64,000 bases of DNA from NCBI RefSeq assembly GCF_014595975.1, contig NZ_JABWGQ010000047.1, positions 62,001 to 126,000 of the forward strand, given 5' to 3'. Each line of letters opens with the position of its first letter. Position 1 is the stretch's first letter. This DNA comes from Sphingopyxis sp. LK2115 (GTDB taxonomy: Bacteria; Pseudomonadota; Alphaproteobacteria; Sphingomonadales; Sphingomonadaceae). Under the pieces are notes generated by a model that was given only the letters and a program-made list of their open reading frames with translations, was not told the origin of the DNA and made no database searches. A program made the position numbers and the translations under genes. Positions 9,239 through 16,701 of the stretch are shown here, piece after piece.

Positions 9239-9877
9239 ATGAACGAAGGTGAAGCGCGCGACTGGATTGCAAGCAGCTTCGCGCCGACTTCGGCGCAATG
9301 GGCCGGCCTCGAGCGTTTCGCGGCGATGCTTGTCGCCGAGAACAAGCGGCAGAATCTGATCGCCGCGTCGACGATCCCGACAATTTGGGTGCGGCATATT
9401 GCCGACAGCGCGCAGTTGCTCGCACTTGATACCAGAGTCGGGGGGCTTTGGGTCGATATGGGAAGCGGGCCGGGATTGCCGGGGCTGGTCGTTGCGATCC
9501 TGAGCGCGCGACCGATGCTGCTCGTCGAATCGCGCCGCCGCCGCTGCGATTTCCTGCGCACGGTCGTGGCCGAGCTGGGTCTCGGCCATGTGGAGGTCGC
9601 CGAAGCGCCGCTCGAACGCGTTGAAACGCGCCCCGCGGCGACGATCAGCGCGCGCGCCTTTGCGCCGCTCGACCGGCTCATCGACTTATCCGCGCGCTTT
9701 TCCACCGAATCGACGCGCTGGTTGCTGCCAAAAGGGCGAAACGGGGTTAAGGAACTGGCGTCGCTGCCCGATGCATGGCAGAGAATGTTCCACGTGGAAC
9801 AGAGCCGTACCGATGCCGACAGCGGCATATTGGTCGGAACGGGGCGTATCGCGCCGAAAAAGCGAGGGAAAGCATGA
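9239..9877 (+). CDS. rsmG: 16S rRNA (guanine527-N7)-methyltransferase RsmG (GidB)
   Basis: Methylates N7 of G527 in 16S rRNA with S-adenosylmethionine. From ATG 9239 the protein has 212 residues. It shows the family's NLIAAST and VRHIADSAQL blocks, the SAM-binding glycine loop VDMGSGPGLPGL, and the later ISARAFAPL motif. The start is uncertain: GTG 9215 in the same frame adds eight residues, and neither has a strong Shine-Dalgarno; 9239 (MNEGEARDW) looks more like homologues. A perfect parS lies near the 3' end, read as Phe-His-Val-Glu. The stop overlaps the parA start in ATGA. Confidence 0.95.
   Translation: MNEGEARDWIASSFAPTSAQWAGLERFAAMLVAENKRQNLIAASTIPTIWVRHIADSAQLLALDTRVGGLWVDMGSGPGLPGLVVAILSARPMLLVESRRRRCDFLRTVVAELGLGHVEVAEAPLERVETRPAATISARAFAPLDRLIDLSARFSTESTRWLLPKGRNGVKELASLPDAWQRMFHVEQSRTDADSGILVGTGRIAPKKRGKA
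9786..9801. promoter_or_regulatory. parS centromere site 3 (inside rsmG)
   Basis: TGTTCCACGTGGAACA, a perfect 16-base palindrome in the last 100 bases of rsmG, 72 bases before the parA start. Bound ParB could also influence parAB transcription (inference). Confidence 0.93.
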
Positions 9878-10656
9878 TTCGCATTGCCGTGGCGAACCAG
9901 AAGGGTGGGGTCGGCAAGACAACGACGGCGATCAATCTGGCAACCGCACTCGCGGCGACGGGCTGGCGCACGTTGATCATCGACCTCGATCCGCAGGGCA
10001 ATGCTTCGACGGGGCTGGGGATCAAGCAGTCGCAACGCGAATGTTCAAGCTACGAATTGCTGCGCGGGGATGCGACGGTGACCGAATGTGCGATCGCAAC
10101 CGCCGTGCCTCGGCTCGACATCGTCAGCGCGACGGTCGACCTGTCGGGCGCCGAGATCGAGCTGATCGAGTTTCAGGACCGCCTTCACCGGCTGCAAAAA
10201 GCCCTGTCGGGCACCGAAGCGGGGCAATGGGACATTTGCCTGATCGATTGCCCGCCCTCGCTGGGGATGCTGACCCTCAATGCGTTGATCGCCGCCGAAT
10301 CGCTGCTCGTGCCGCTGCAATGCGAATTTTTTGCGCTCGAAGGATTGAGTCAGCTGCTCACGACGGTTGAGCGCGTGCGCGAGCGTTTCAACCAGAAACT
10401 GTCGATCCTTGGTGTCGCGCTCACCATGTTCGACCGGCGCAACCGGCTGACCGACCAGGTGTCCGACGATGTGCGCGAGGTGCTGGGGCCGGTGGTGTTC
10501 GACACGGTGATCCCGCGCAATGTTCGCTTGTCCGAAGCGCCGAGCCACGGGCTCCCCGCGCTCATCTATGATCATCGCTGCGCCGGGTCGGCGGCCTATA
10601 TCGCGCTCGCGCGCGAGTTGATCGACCGGCTTCCCGCGATTCGCAAGGCAGCATAA
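9874..10656 (+). CDS. parA: Chromosome partitioning ATPase ParA (Soj)
   Basis: A Walker-type ATPase that binds DNA and moves ParB-parS complexes during chromosome segregation. The 260 residues carry the deviant Walker A KGGVGKTT at 10-17, the A' motif IDLDPQGNAS, and Walker B-like CLIDCPPSLGML. ATG 9874 overlaps the rsmG stop by four bases; upstream in-frame sequence has no ParA similarity. parB begins directly at the stop (TAAATG). Three parS sites upstream confirm a chromosomal rather than plasmid system. Confidence 0.98.
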   Translation: MIRIAVANQKGGVGKTTTAINLATALAATGWRTLIIDLDPQGNASTGLGIKQSQRECSSYELLRGDATVTECAIATAVPRLDIVSATVDLSGAEIELIEFQDRLHRLQKALSGTEAGQWDICLIDCPPSLGMLTLNALIAAESLLVPLQCEFFALEGLSQLLTTVERVRERFNQKLSILGVALTMFDRRNRLTDQVSDDVREVLGPVVFDTVIPRNVRLSEAPSHGLPALIYDHRCAGSAAYIALARELIDRLPAIRKAA

Positions 10657-11616
10657 ATGACTGAAAAAAAGGAAGAAAATATCACATCTCCGCCGCGGAA
10701 ACGTCCGTCCGGCCTGGGGCGCGGGCTGAACGCACTGTTCGGCGACGCCGCGGTCGAGGCGCCGGTTCTGGCAACGCCGGGCGGCGCGGCGCGCGCCGCG
10801 CCGGTTGCGGGCGATTCCGTGCAGCATGTGCCCGTTGGCGCGATCCGCCCGCTGCCCGGTCAGCCGCGCCGCCATTTCGACGAGGAGGCGATCGCCGAGC
10901 TTGCCGATTCGATCGGCTTGCGTGGCTTGTTGCAACCGATCATCGTGCGCCGGTCGCCCGATGGCGAGGGTTATCAGCTGGTCGCGGGTGAGCGCCGCTG
11001 GCGTGCGGCGCAGCGCGCGGGGCTGCACCAGATCCCCGCGCTCGTGCGCGAACTGGACGATGCCGCGACCTATGAGATCGCGCTTGTCGAGAATATCCAG
11101 CGGCAGGATTTGAACGCGATCGAGGAAGCGAGCGCCTATCGCCGCCTGATCGAGGATTTCGGACATAATCAGGAAGCGCTCGCGAAACTGGTCGGCAAGT
11201 CGCGCAGCCATGTCGCCAATCTGATGCGCCTGCTCGACCTGCCCGACGCCGTGCAGGCGCTCGTCGGCGACGGGGCGCTCGCGATGGGCCATGCGCGCGC
11301 GCTGATCGGCGCCGACGATGCCGAAGCGATCGCGCGCAAGGTGGTCAGGGAAGGCCTGTCGGTCCGCGCCGTCGAGGCGCTCGTGCGCGCGGGCAAGGGC
11401 GGTGGGCGCAAGGCGCCGCTCGAATATAAGAGCATGGACGGTCCCGGCGGGCGCGACCCCGACATCGTCGCGGTCGAGCGTCATCTGTCCGAACTGCTCG
11501 GCATCGGCGTCGGCATTCAATATGCAGGCGAGGGCAAGGGTGCGCTGACGCTGAAATTCGCGTCGCTCGATCAGCTCGACATGATCTGCCAGCGATTGTC
11601 GGGCGAAGGTATCTAG
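10657..11616 (+). CDS. parB: Chromosome partitioning protein ParB (Spo0J)
   Basis: A CTP-dependent clamp that loads at parS and spreads along DNA. In its 319 residues an N-terminal ParA-activating tail (basic, RPSGLGRGLNALFGD) is followed by a low-complexity linker and the ParB/sulfiredoxin-like domain from about 60. That domain includes the CTP-binding GERRWRAAQRAG motif. The helix-turn-helix region carries NIQRQDLNAIEEA and KLVGKSRSHVANLMRLL, and the C-terminal dimerisation segment closes the protein. It starts immediately after the parA stop. In many alphaproteobacteria parB is followed by DNA polymerase delta subunit genes; here a surface-fibre locus follows. Confidence 0.98.
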   Translation: MTEKKEENITSPPRKRPSGLGRGLNALFGDAAVEAPVLATPGGAARAAPVAGDSVQHVPVGAIRPLPGQPRRHFDEEAIAELADSIGLRGLLQPIIVRRSPDGEGYQLVAGERRWRAAQRAGLHQIPALVRELDDAATYEIALVENIQRQDLNAIEEASAYRRLIEDFGHNQEALAKLVGKSRSHVANLMRLLDLPDAVQALVGDGALAMGHARALIGADDAEAIARKVVREGLSVRAVEALVRAGKGGGRKAPLEYKSMDGPGGRDPDIVAVERHLSELLGIGVGIQYAGEGKGALTLKFASLDQLDMICQRLSGEGI

Positions 11617-11929
11617 GGTCAGCGTCCCGCGTTTGGGCCGATTCGGCAATGCGGCGCGATCCACCGAGTCGCGAATCGTCGCGAGCAATGTCCAAACTGT
11701 ATCACGCCGGGTCGTAAAGGCCCGGAACCCGAAGTCGCCGCCGTCGGCGGATACAATGCAAATCATTGTTTTGTAGCGATTATATTCTGGAACGGGCCGC
11801 AACCCCCTAATCTGCTGTTAACCATGGTTGCTGGCAAAGCCTGAACGGCTGGGCGCCTAAAGAGGTCGGCGAATGGGGTGGGATTTCCATTCGGATTTTG
11901 ACCATTTATCGAATCAAGGGACCAATCAT
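11617..11929. other. Intergenic region between parB and the pilin-like gene
   Basis: A 313-base gap with no recognisable gene. It contains an AT-richer stretch around 11755-11790 (TATATT at 11781) and a CtrA-box-like element at 11807-11822. It should hold the promoter of the downstream DUF4402 locus. Confidence 0.55.
11807..11822. promoter_or_regulatory. CtrA-box-like element upstream of the pilin-like gene
   Basis: CTAA-N7-TTAAC, one mismatch from the alphaproteobacterial CtrA consensus TTAA-N7-TTAA. It lies 108 bases before the DUF4402 start. CtrA controls surface appendages in several alphaproteobacteria (family knowledge); a single near-match can occur by chance. Confidence 0.3.
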
Positions 11930-12427
11930 ATGCGCACCACCGGAATGAAGCGCGCCCTGCTGGGCGCCGCGATTGCTGCTTTCGCCTTCAACGCCTCGGC
12001 GGCGCATGCGGCGACCGCGACGGGCACGGCGACTGCCAAGATCCTGCGCCAGATCACGCTCACCAACACCAGCGACCTGCAGTTCGCGACGATCATCAGC
12101 GGCGCGACCGCTTCGACCGTCAGCGTCTCGACCGCTGGAGCGGTCAGTTGTGGCGCGGGGCTGACCTGCACCGGAACGACCACTGCCGCGAACTTCAATG
12201 TCAACGGCACCGAAGGCGCGGTCGTCGTGGTCGGGGGCGATGCGAATGTTACGCTCAATGGCTCACTCGGCGGCTCGATGACCTCGTCGCTGACCTATTC
12301 GAACGCGACGATCACGCTCGGTGCGAGCGGGGGCAGCTTCCAGGTCGGGGGCACGCTGAACGTCGGCGCCAACCAGACTGCGGGCGATTACAGCGGCACG
12401 TTCAACGTCACCGCCAATTATCAGTAA
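11930..12427 (+). CDS. DUF4402 secreted pilin-like protein
   Basis: A 165-residue exported protein. The signal peptide runs to about residue 25 (KRALLGAAIAAFAFNASAAHA). The mature part is an all-beta, Thr/Ser/Gly-rich domain with the DUF4402 pattern: TATAKILRQITLTNTSDLQF near the start and the closing GDYSGTFNVTANYQ. A Cys pair (SCGAGLTC) probably forms a disulfide. ATG 11930 has AAGGGA eight bases upstream. DUF4402 proteins commonly sit beside PapD-like chaperones and ushers, as here, and are probably fibre subunits assembled outside the cell (inference from context). A hairpin separates it from the chaperone, suggesting higher subunit expression. Confidence 0.85.
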   Translation: MRTTGMKRALLGAAIAAFAFNASAAHAATATGTATAKILRQITLTNTSDLQFATIISGATASTVSVSTAGAVSCGAGLTCTGTTTAANFNVNGTEGAVVVVGGDANVTLNGSLGGSMTSSLTYSNATITLGASGGSFQVGGTLNVGANQTAGDYSGTFNVTANYQ

Positions 12428-12467
12428 GGGGGCGGGGGCCGGCGAGCCCCGCGTCCGCCGGAACGCC

Positions 12468-12507
12468 AAGCGGCCGTCGGGATGGGACCCGGCGGCCGCT
12501 TTCGTTT
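12468..12507 (+). terminator. Hairpin terminator or attenuator after the pilin-like gene
   Basis: A 14-base-pair stem with one G-U pair (12468-12481 with 12488-12501) and a six-base loop ATGGGA, followed by T-rich TTCGTTTGT. It lies between the subunit gene and its assembly genes, which would allow high subunit and low chaperone/usher transcription by partial read-through (inference). Confidence 0.7.
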
Positions 12508-12631
12508 GTCGGACAGGCAAAGGGGTGGTTAGCGAAATATCAACCATGTTGCGCCAGGCAGGGGGCGACCAACCGACGGGGGCAAGGACCAGCCAGCCCC
12601 CGACTTGCCAACGATTGTGGGGATCGTATCC

Positions 12632-13456
12632 ATGCTGCGTCTTTTCAAAGCCTTTCGCCTGCTCGCCGCGGGCGCGCTCGCCCTGCTGTCGGTGCCCGCG
12701 CACGCCGCGGGCGACCTGCTGGTCGCGCCGACGCGCGTCATTCTCGACGGGTCGCGCGGGACCGAAGTCGTGCTCAACAATATCGGTGCCGAGCCCGCGA
12801 CCTATCGCATCAGCCTGGAAGTCAAGCGGATGACCGCAGCGGGCGGACTCGACGAGATCGCCGAATCCGATGCGAACGATGCCGAAAAGGCGGCACTGAA
12901 CATGATCGCCTTCAGCCCGCGCCGCGTCACCCTGCCGCCGAACCAGCCCCAGGTCGTGCGCGTCGGCGTGCGCGTGCCCGAAGGAACGCCGCCGGGCGAG
13001 TATCGCGCGCACATGCTGTTCCGCGCGGTTCCCGACGCGGCCGCTGCGACCGCCGAACCCAGGCCCGCGGGCACGGGCGTGTCGATCGCGCTGACGCCGA
13101 TCTATGGCATCACCATCCCGGTGATCGTGCGCGTCGGTGAGCTCGACGCCGAGGCGGCGATCGGCGAGGCATGGGTGAGCGAGAGTGATGAGGGCGCAGC
13201 GTTCAACTTCGATCTGACGCGTACGGGCAATCGTTCGGTCTATGGCGACATCGAGGTGACGCGAGCGGGGGTGGCCGAGCCGCTGCTCGTCGCCCGCGGC
13301 ATCGCGGTCTATCCCGAAATCGCCGCACGCCAGGTGTCGCTGCGCGTGCCGCAGGAGGTCGCGGCGAAGCTCAAGGGTCCGGTGCGCATTCGCTATACCG
13401 AAGACCGCGAGCTGGGCGGCGGAACGATCGACGAAGCCGAGCGGGTGGTGAAGTGA
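12632..13456 (+). CDS. Periplasmic pilus-assembly chaperone, PapD-like
   Basis: A 274-residue protein with a signal peptide (MLRLFKAFRLLAAGALALLS...AHA) and two immunoglobulin-like domains. Family features include LLVAPTRVILDG opening strand G1-like, the LPPNQPQVVRVGVRVPEGTPPGEYRAHM stretch (the chaperone block before the domain linker), and the TPIYGITIPVIVRVG strand. The block differs from classical PapD and resembles the chaperones found with DUF4402 or spore-coat-U proteins. ATG 12632 is preceded by GGGGA; an earlier TTG at 12605 adds residues before the signal peptide and is less likely. It should deliver the DUF4402 subunit to the usher-like protein downstream. Confidence 0.82.
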   Translation: MLRLFKAFRLLAAGALALLSVPAHAAGDLLVAPTRVILDGSRGTEVVLNNIGAEPATYRISLEVKRMTAAGGLDEIAESDANDAEKAALNMIAFSPRRVTLPPNQPQVVRVGVRVPEGTPPGEYRAHMLFRAVPDAAAATAEPRPAGTGVSIALTPIYGITIPVIVRVGELDAEAAIGEAWVSESDEGAAFNFDLTRTGNRSVYGDIEVTRAGVAEPLLVARGIAVYPEIAARQVSLRVPQEVAAKLKGPVRIRYTEDRELGGGTIDEAERVVK

Positions 13457-13488
13457 GCCGATAAGGGCGGACCGGCGCAGGCAGGGCG

Positions 13489-16257
13489 ATGATTCGCGCG
13501 GCGCTTGGCCGATGGCGGAGGGGCGCGCTGGCCGCGCTGGCGCTGGCCGGGGCAATGGTCCCGACCGGCGCCCAGGCGCTCGACAGCGCGTCGCTTTCCA
13601 TTCCGGCCGACGGCTGGGCGCCGAATGAGGATGACAGCTGGTTGCTCGACGTGCGGTCGGGGCCGTATCGCCTCGGCGACGGGGTGCGCGGCTATCAGAC
13701 GCCGCAGGGGATCTGCGTCGACCTGGGCGATGTCGTGCTCGCGCTCGACCTTGCGGTGCGCGTCGACCGGAAGTTGCGCCGCGCAACCGGCTGGGTGTTC
13801 GACGAGCGGCGCAGCCTGTCGATCGATCGCGACGCGGGCGAGGTGCGCGCGGGAAGCGCACGCTATCGCCTCGGCGCGACGACGATCCGCGATACCGCGG
13901 CAGGATGGTGCGTCGATCTTGATGATCTCAGCGAGTGGCTCGGCGTGCCGCTCGCCGCTGACCTGTCGAACGCGGTGTTGCGCGTCGATACGAAGGACAA
14001 GCTGCCCTTTCAGCTTGCCGCCGAACGCCGCGCGCGCGCCGCCGCGATCCGCCCACAGGCGCACTTCGACCTCGCCAGCCTGCCGCAGGCGGCGCGGCCG
14101 TACCAGGCGTGGGCACCGCCCTCGGTCGATGTCGTCGCTTCGGCGGGCGCAGTATCGGACAGGCGCGGCGGTTCCCATGTGCAGGCGCGCTACGAGATTT
14201 TTGCGGCGGGCGAACTGGCCGGGCAGAGCTTCGATGCACGGCTGTCGTCGGACAATGACGGCGTGCCCGACAGCCTCAGGATGCGCCTTTACCGCACAGA
14301 CCCCGAAGGGCGGCTGCTGGGGCCGCTGCGGGCGACGCATTACGCGGCGGGCGATGTCAGCCTTCTGTCGACGGGAATCGTCGCCGCTTCGGCCGCCGGC
14401 CGCGGCGCGGTGGTGACCAACCGCCCGGTCGAGCGGCCCGACGCCTTTGACAAGACCGATTTTCGCGGCGACCTGCCCGCGGGATGGGATGCCGAGCTGT
14501 ATCGCAACGGGCAGTTGCTCGCCTTTACCACGCCGACGGGCGACGGCCGCTACGAGTTTATCGACGTGCCGCTGCAATATGGCGCCAACCGGTTCGAGAT
14601 CGTGCTTTATGGCCCACAGGGGCAGATCCGCCGCGAGATCCGGCAGGTGCAGGTCGGCATGGATTCGATTCCCCCGCAACAAAGCTGGTACTGGGCGGGC
14701 ATCGCGCAGGAGGATACCGACCTTTTCAGCTTCGCAAACCGGCGGCGCGGAGCGTTTCGTCGCGGCTGGCGCGGCACGTTGGGGATCGAACGCGGGCTGG
14801 ATACGCGCACGTCGATCGCCGCCTATGTGCACAGCCTGCTGATCGAGAATGTCCGCCGCAACTATGGCGAGGTCGCGCTGCGGCGTTCGATCGGCCCGAC
14901 CTTGCTTGAAGTCGGCGTGGCGCAGGCTGACGATGGCGGAGGCGCGGCGCGCGCGAGCTGGCTCGCCGCCTTTGGCGAGACTTATATTCGCGCCGACGCG
15001 ATGCGCGGCTGGGGTCGGTTTGTGTCGGATAGATTCGTGAACAATGTCAATGCCATGACCTCTGTTTCGCTCGACCAGTCGGTCAAGCTCGGGCGAACGA
15101 TGCTGCCGCTGCATTTCGATTTGCGGCACGTCGAGCGCCGATCGGGGTTCGACAGCATCGAGGCAAGTGCCCGCGCATCGGCGAACTTTCGCGCGCTCAC
15201 CTTTACCGGCCAGCTCGACTGGAGCCGGACAAAGGCCCCGGTCGGCCCCGACCCGCCCGACAATCTGACCGCCAGCTTGCTCGCCAACGCGCGCATCGGG
15301 CGCGTGCGTCTTCGCGGCGAGGCGCGTTTTGCGCTGGCCGGTGAGGGCGGCGATACCCGCATGACGTTGATCGGCGAATGGGCCGGGAAAGGTGACGCCG
15401 AATGGCGCGCCGAACTCGGCTATGATCGCGGGCTTGATCGCGCGCGCATCGGCGCTGGATATACGCGCCGTTTCAACGCGTTGCAGCTCAGCGGGTTTGG
15501 CGAAGTCGCGAGCGACGGGTCGGTGGCGGCGTCGCTGTCACTCGCTTTCAGCTTCGGGCCGGATAGCGGCGGCGGCTGGCGCGTATCGAGCGAGAAACTG
15601 GCGAGCGGCGGGCAGGTGGTCGCCGAAGTGTGGATGGACGAAAACGGCGACGGCGTGCGGCAGTCGGGCGAAGCGGCGCTGCCAGGTGTGCCGCTGACCG
15701 CAGGTCACGGCCATGCCGACGCGGCGACCGACGCGTCGGGGCGTGGGACGATCGACGGGCTCGAACCCTTTCGTCCGGTGCTGATCGGCGTTGATGCGGG
15801 CAGCTTGCCCGACCCCTATGTCCAGCCTGCGTTGCCGGGGGTGGTGGTCACGCCGCGGCCGGGCGTCGCGACCCGCATCGCCATACCGATGACCGCCGCG
15901 GGCGAGATCGAGGGCATCGCGCGGCGCGACGGCGGCAACCCGGTCGAGGGGCTGCTTGTCGAGCTGGTCGACGCCGAAGGCCGCGTGCGGGCGGCGACGG
16001 TCACCGAGTTCGATGGCTATTTTCTGTTCGAGGGCGTCGCCTATGGTCGGTATATGGTGCGGCTGGGCAAGGCATCGGCGGCGGCGTTGCGGCTCGACGC
16101 CCGTTTCACGGTGGCGGCGGTGCCGGGCAAGGCAACCCCGCGCGTGCGGCTGGGCACGCTGATGCTGAAGCCGGTGCGGCGCGATGCCCTGGCGGGCGAT
16201 GATGCGTCGCCGGGGCTGGGCGAAGCGCGCGGGCCGCCGCGAAGTGGCGGGTTGTAG
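13489..16257 (+). CDS. Usher-like outer-membrane protein with C-terminal SdrD B/CarboxypepD-like domains
   Basis: A 922-residue exported protein with an arginine-rich signal peptide ending near GAQA. About residues 30-190 contain two related segments (DGVRGYQTPQGICVDLGDVVLAL and RDTAAGWCVDLDDLSEWL) that I do not recognise as a named usher domain. Around 325-385 comes a plug-like block (LPAGWDAELYRNGQLLAF, LQYGANRFEIVLYGPQG) shared with fimbrial ushers. A long alternating-strand region (about 400-680) fits a beta-barrel. The C-terminus holds VWMDENGDGVRQSGEAALPGV and a second GRVRAATVTEFDGYFLFEGV domain, resembling SdrD B-like and carboxypeptidase-regulatory folds. Its position after pilin and chaperone supports fibre secretion; the exact family is uncertain. 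Confidence 0.72.
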   Translation: MIRAALGRWRRGALAALALAGAMVPTGAQALDSASLSIPADGWAPNEDDSWLLDVRSGPYRLGDGVRGYQTPQGICVDLGDVVLALDLAVRVDRKLRRATGWVFDERRSLSIDRDAGEVRAGSARYRLGATTIRDTAAGWCVDLDDLSEWLGVPLAADLSNAVLRVDTKDKLPFQLAAERRARAAAIRPQAHFDLASLPQAARPYQAWAPPSVDVVASAGAVSDRRGGSHVQARYEIFAAGELAGQSFDARLSSDNDGVPDSLRMRLYRTDPEGRLLGPLRATHYAAGDVSLLSTGIVAASAAGRGAVVTNRPVERPDAFDKTDFRGDLPAGWDAELYRNGQLLAFTTPTGDGRYEFIDVPLQYGANRFEIVLYGPQGQIRREIRQVQVGMDSIPPQQSWYWAGIAQEDTDLFSFANRRRGAFRRGWRGTLGIERGLDTRTSIAAYVHSLLIENVRRNYGEVALRRSIGPTLLEVGVAQADDGGGAARASWLAAFGETYIRADAMRGWGRFVSDRFVNNVNAMTSVSLDQSVKLGRTMLPLHFDLRHVERRSGFDSIEASARASANFRALTFTGQLDWSRTKAPVGPDPPDNLTASLLANARIGRVRLRGEARFALAGEGGDTRMTLIGEWAGKGDAEWRAELGYDRGLDRARIGAGYTRRFNALQLSGFGEVASDGSVAASLSLAFSFGPDSGGGWRVSSEKLASGGQVVAEVWMDENGDGVRQSGEAALPGVPLTAGHGHADAATDASGRGTIDGLEPFRPVLIGVDAGSLPDPYVQPALPGVVVTPRPGVATRIAIPMTAAGEIEGIARRDGGNPVEGLLVELVDAEGRVRAATVTEFDGYFLFEGVAYGRYMVRLGKASAAALRLDARFTVAAVPGKATPRVRLGTLMLKPVRRDALAGDDASPGLGEARGPPRSGGL

Positions 16258-16701
16258 CGATGACGGCTTTGGGGTGGATTCGAGACTTGCCCGTCTTTCC
16301 ATTCGTGTCGAGTCCTTCGGCTGCCATGCAGAGGCTCAGGATAGGCTTCGGCCTTTTGTCGAAGTCGAGGCACCCATCGACACCGCGCGACGCAGAGAGC
16401 CTGGATATCGCACCGGTCGAAACGCCGGCGACAATGTCGAGCCGGACGCCGCGGTTCACGACGAGTTCGTGGACGACGCCCACCTGAAAGGCGCCTTTTG
16501 CGCCGCCCCGCTCAGAACGATCGCCAGTCAGCCTGCCATGACGCGCGCCTCCTGCGAATGCGCAATCCTATCGCAAATCCGGTGGCTTCCCACGGTGCGA
16601 GAGGGGCTGAAAGCCAAAGAATCGGGTGCCGTGTTAACCACTTTTTATCCATGATTGGCCACAGCGGAAGCGAATGTGATTTGTCTGTGGGGAACGATCG
16701 A
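16258..16701. other. Intergenic region before the FAD enzyme, contains a repeat
   Basis: A 444-base gap without a convincing gene. 16303-16380 carries TTCGTGTCGAG and the roughly inverted GTCGAAGTCGAGGCAC, part of a dispersed sphingomonad-type palindrome family also seen at 44493-44520 and 51053-51086. Near its right end TTAA-N7-TTAT (16634-16648) resembles a CtrA box with one mismatch. Confidence 0.5.

Noticed and set aside
16260-16487. Possible 75-codon gene after the usher-like gene
   Set aside because: No ribosome-binding site or recognisable protein, and it runs through the palindromic repeat.
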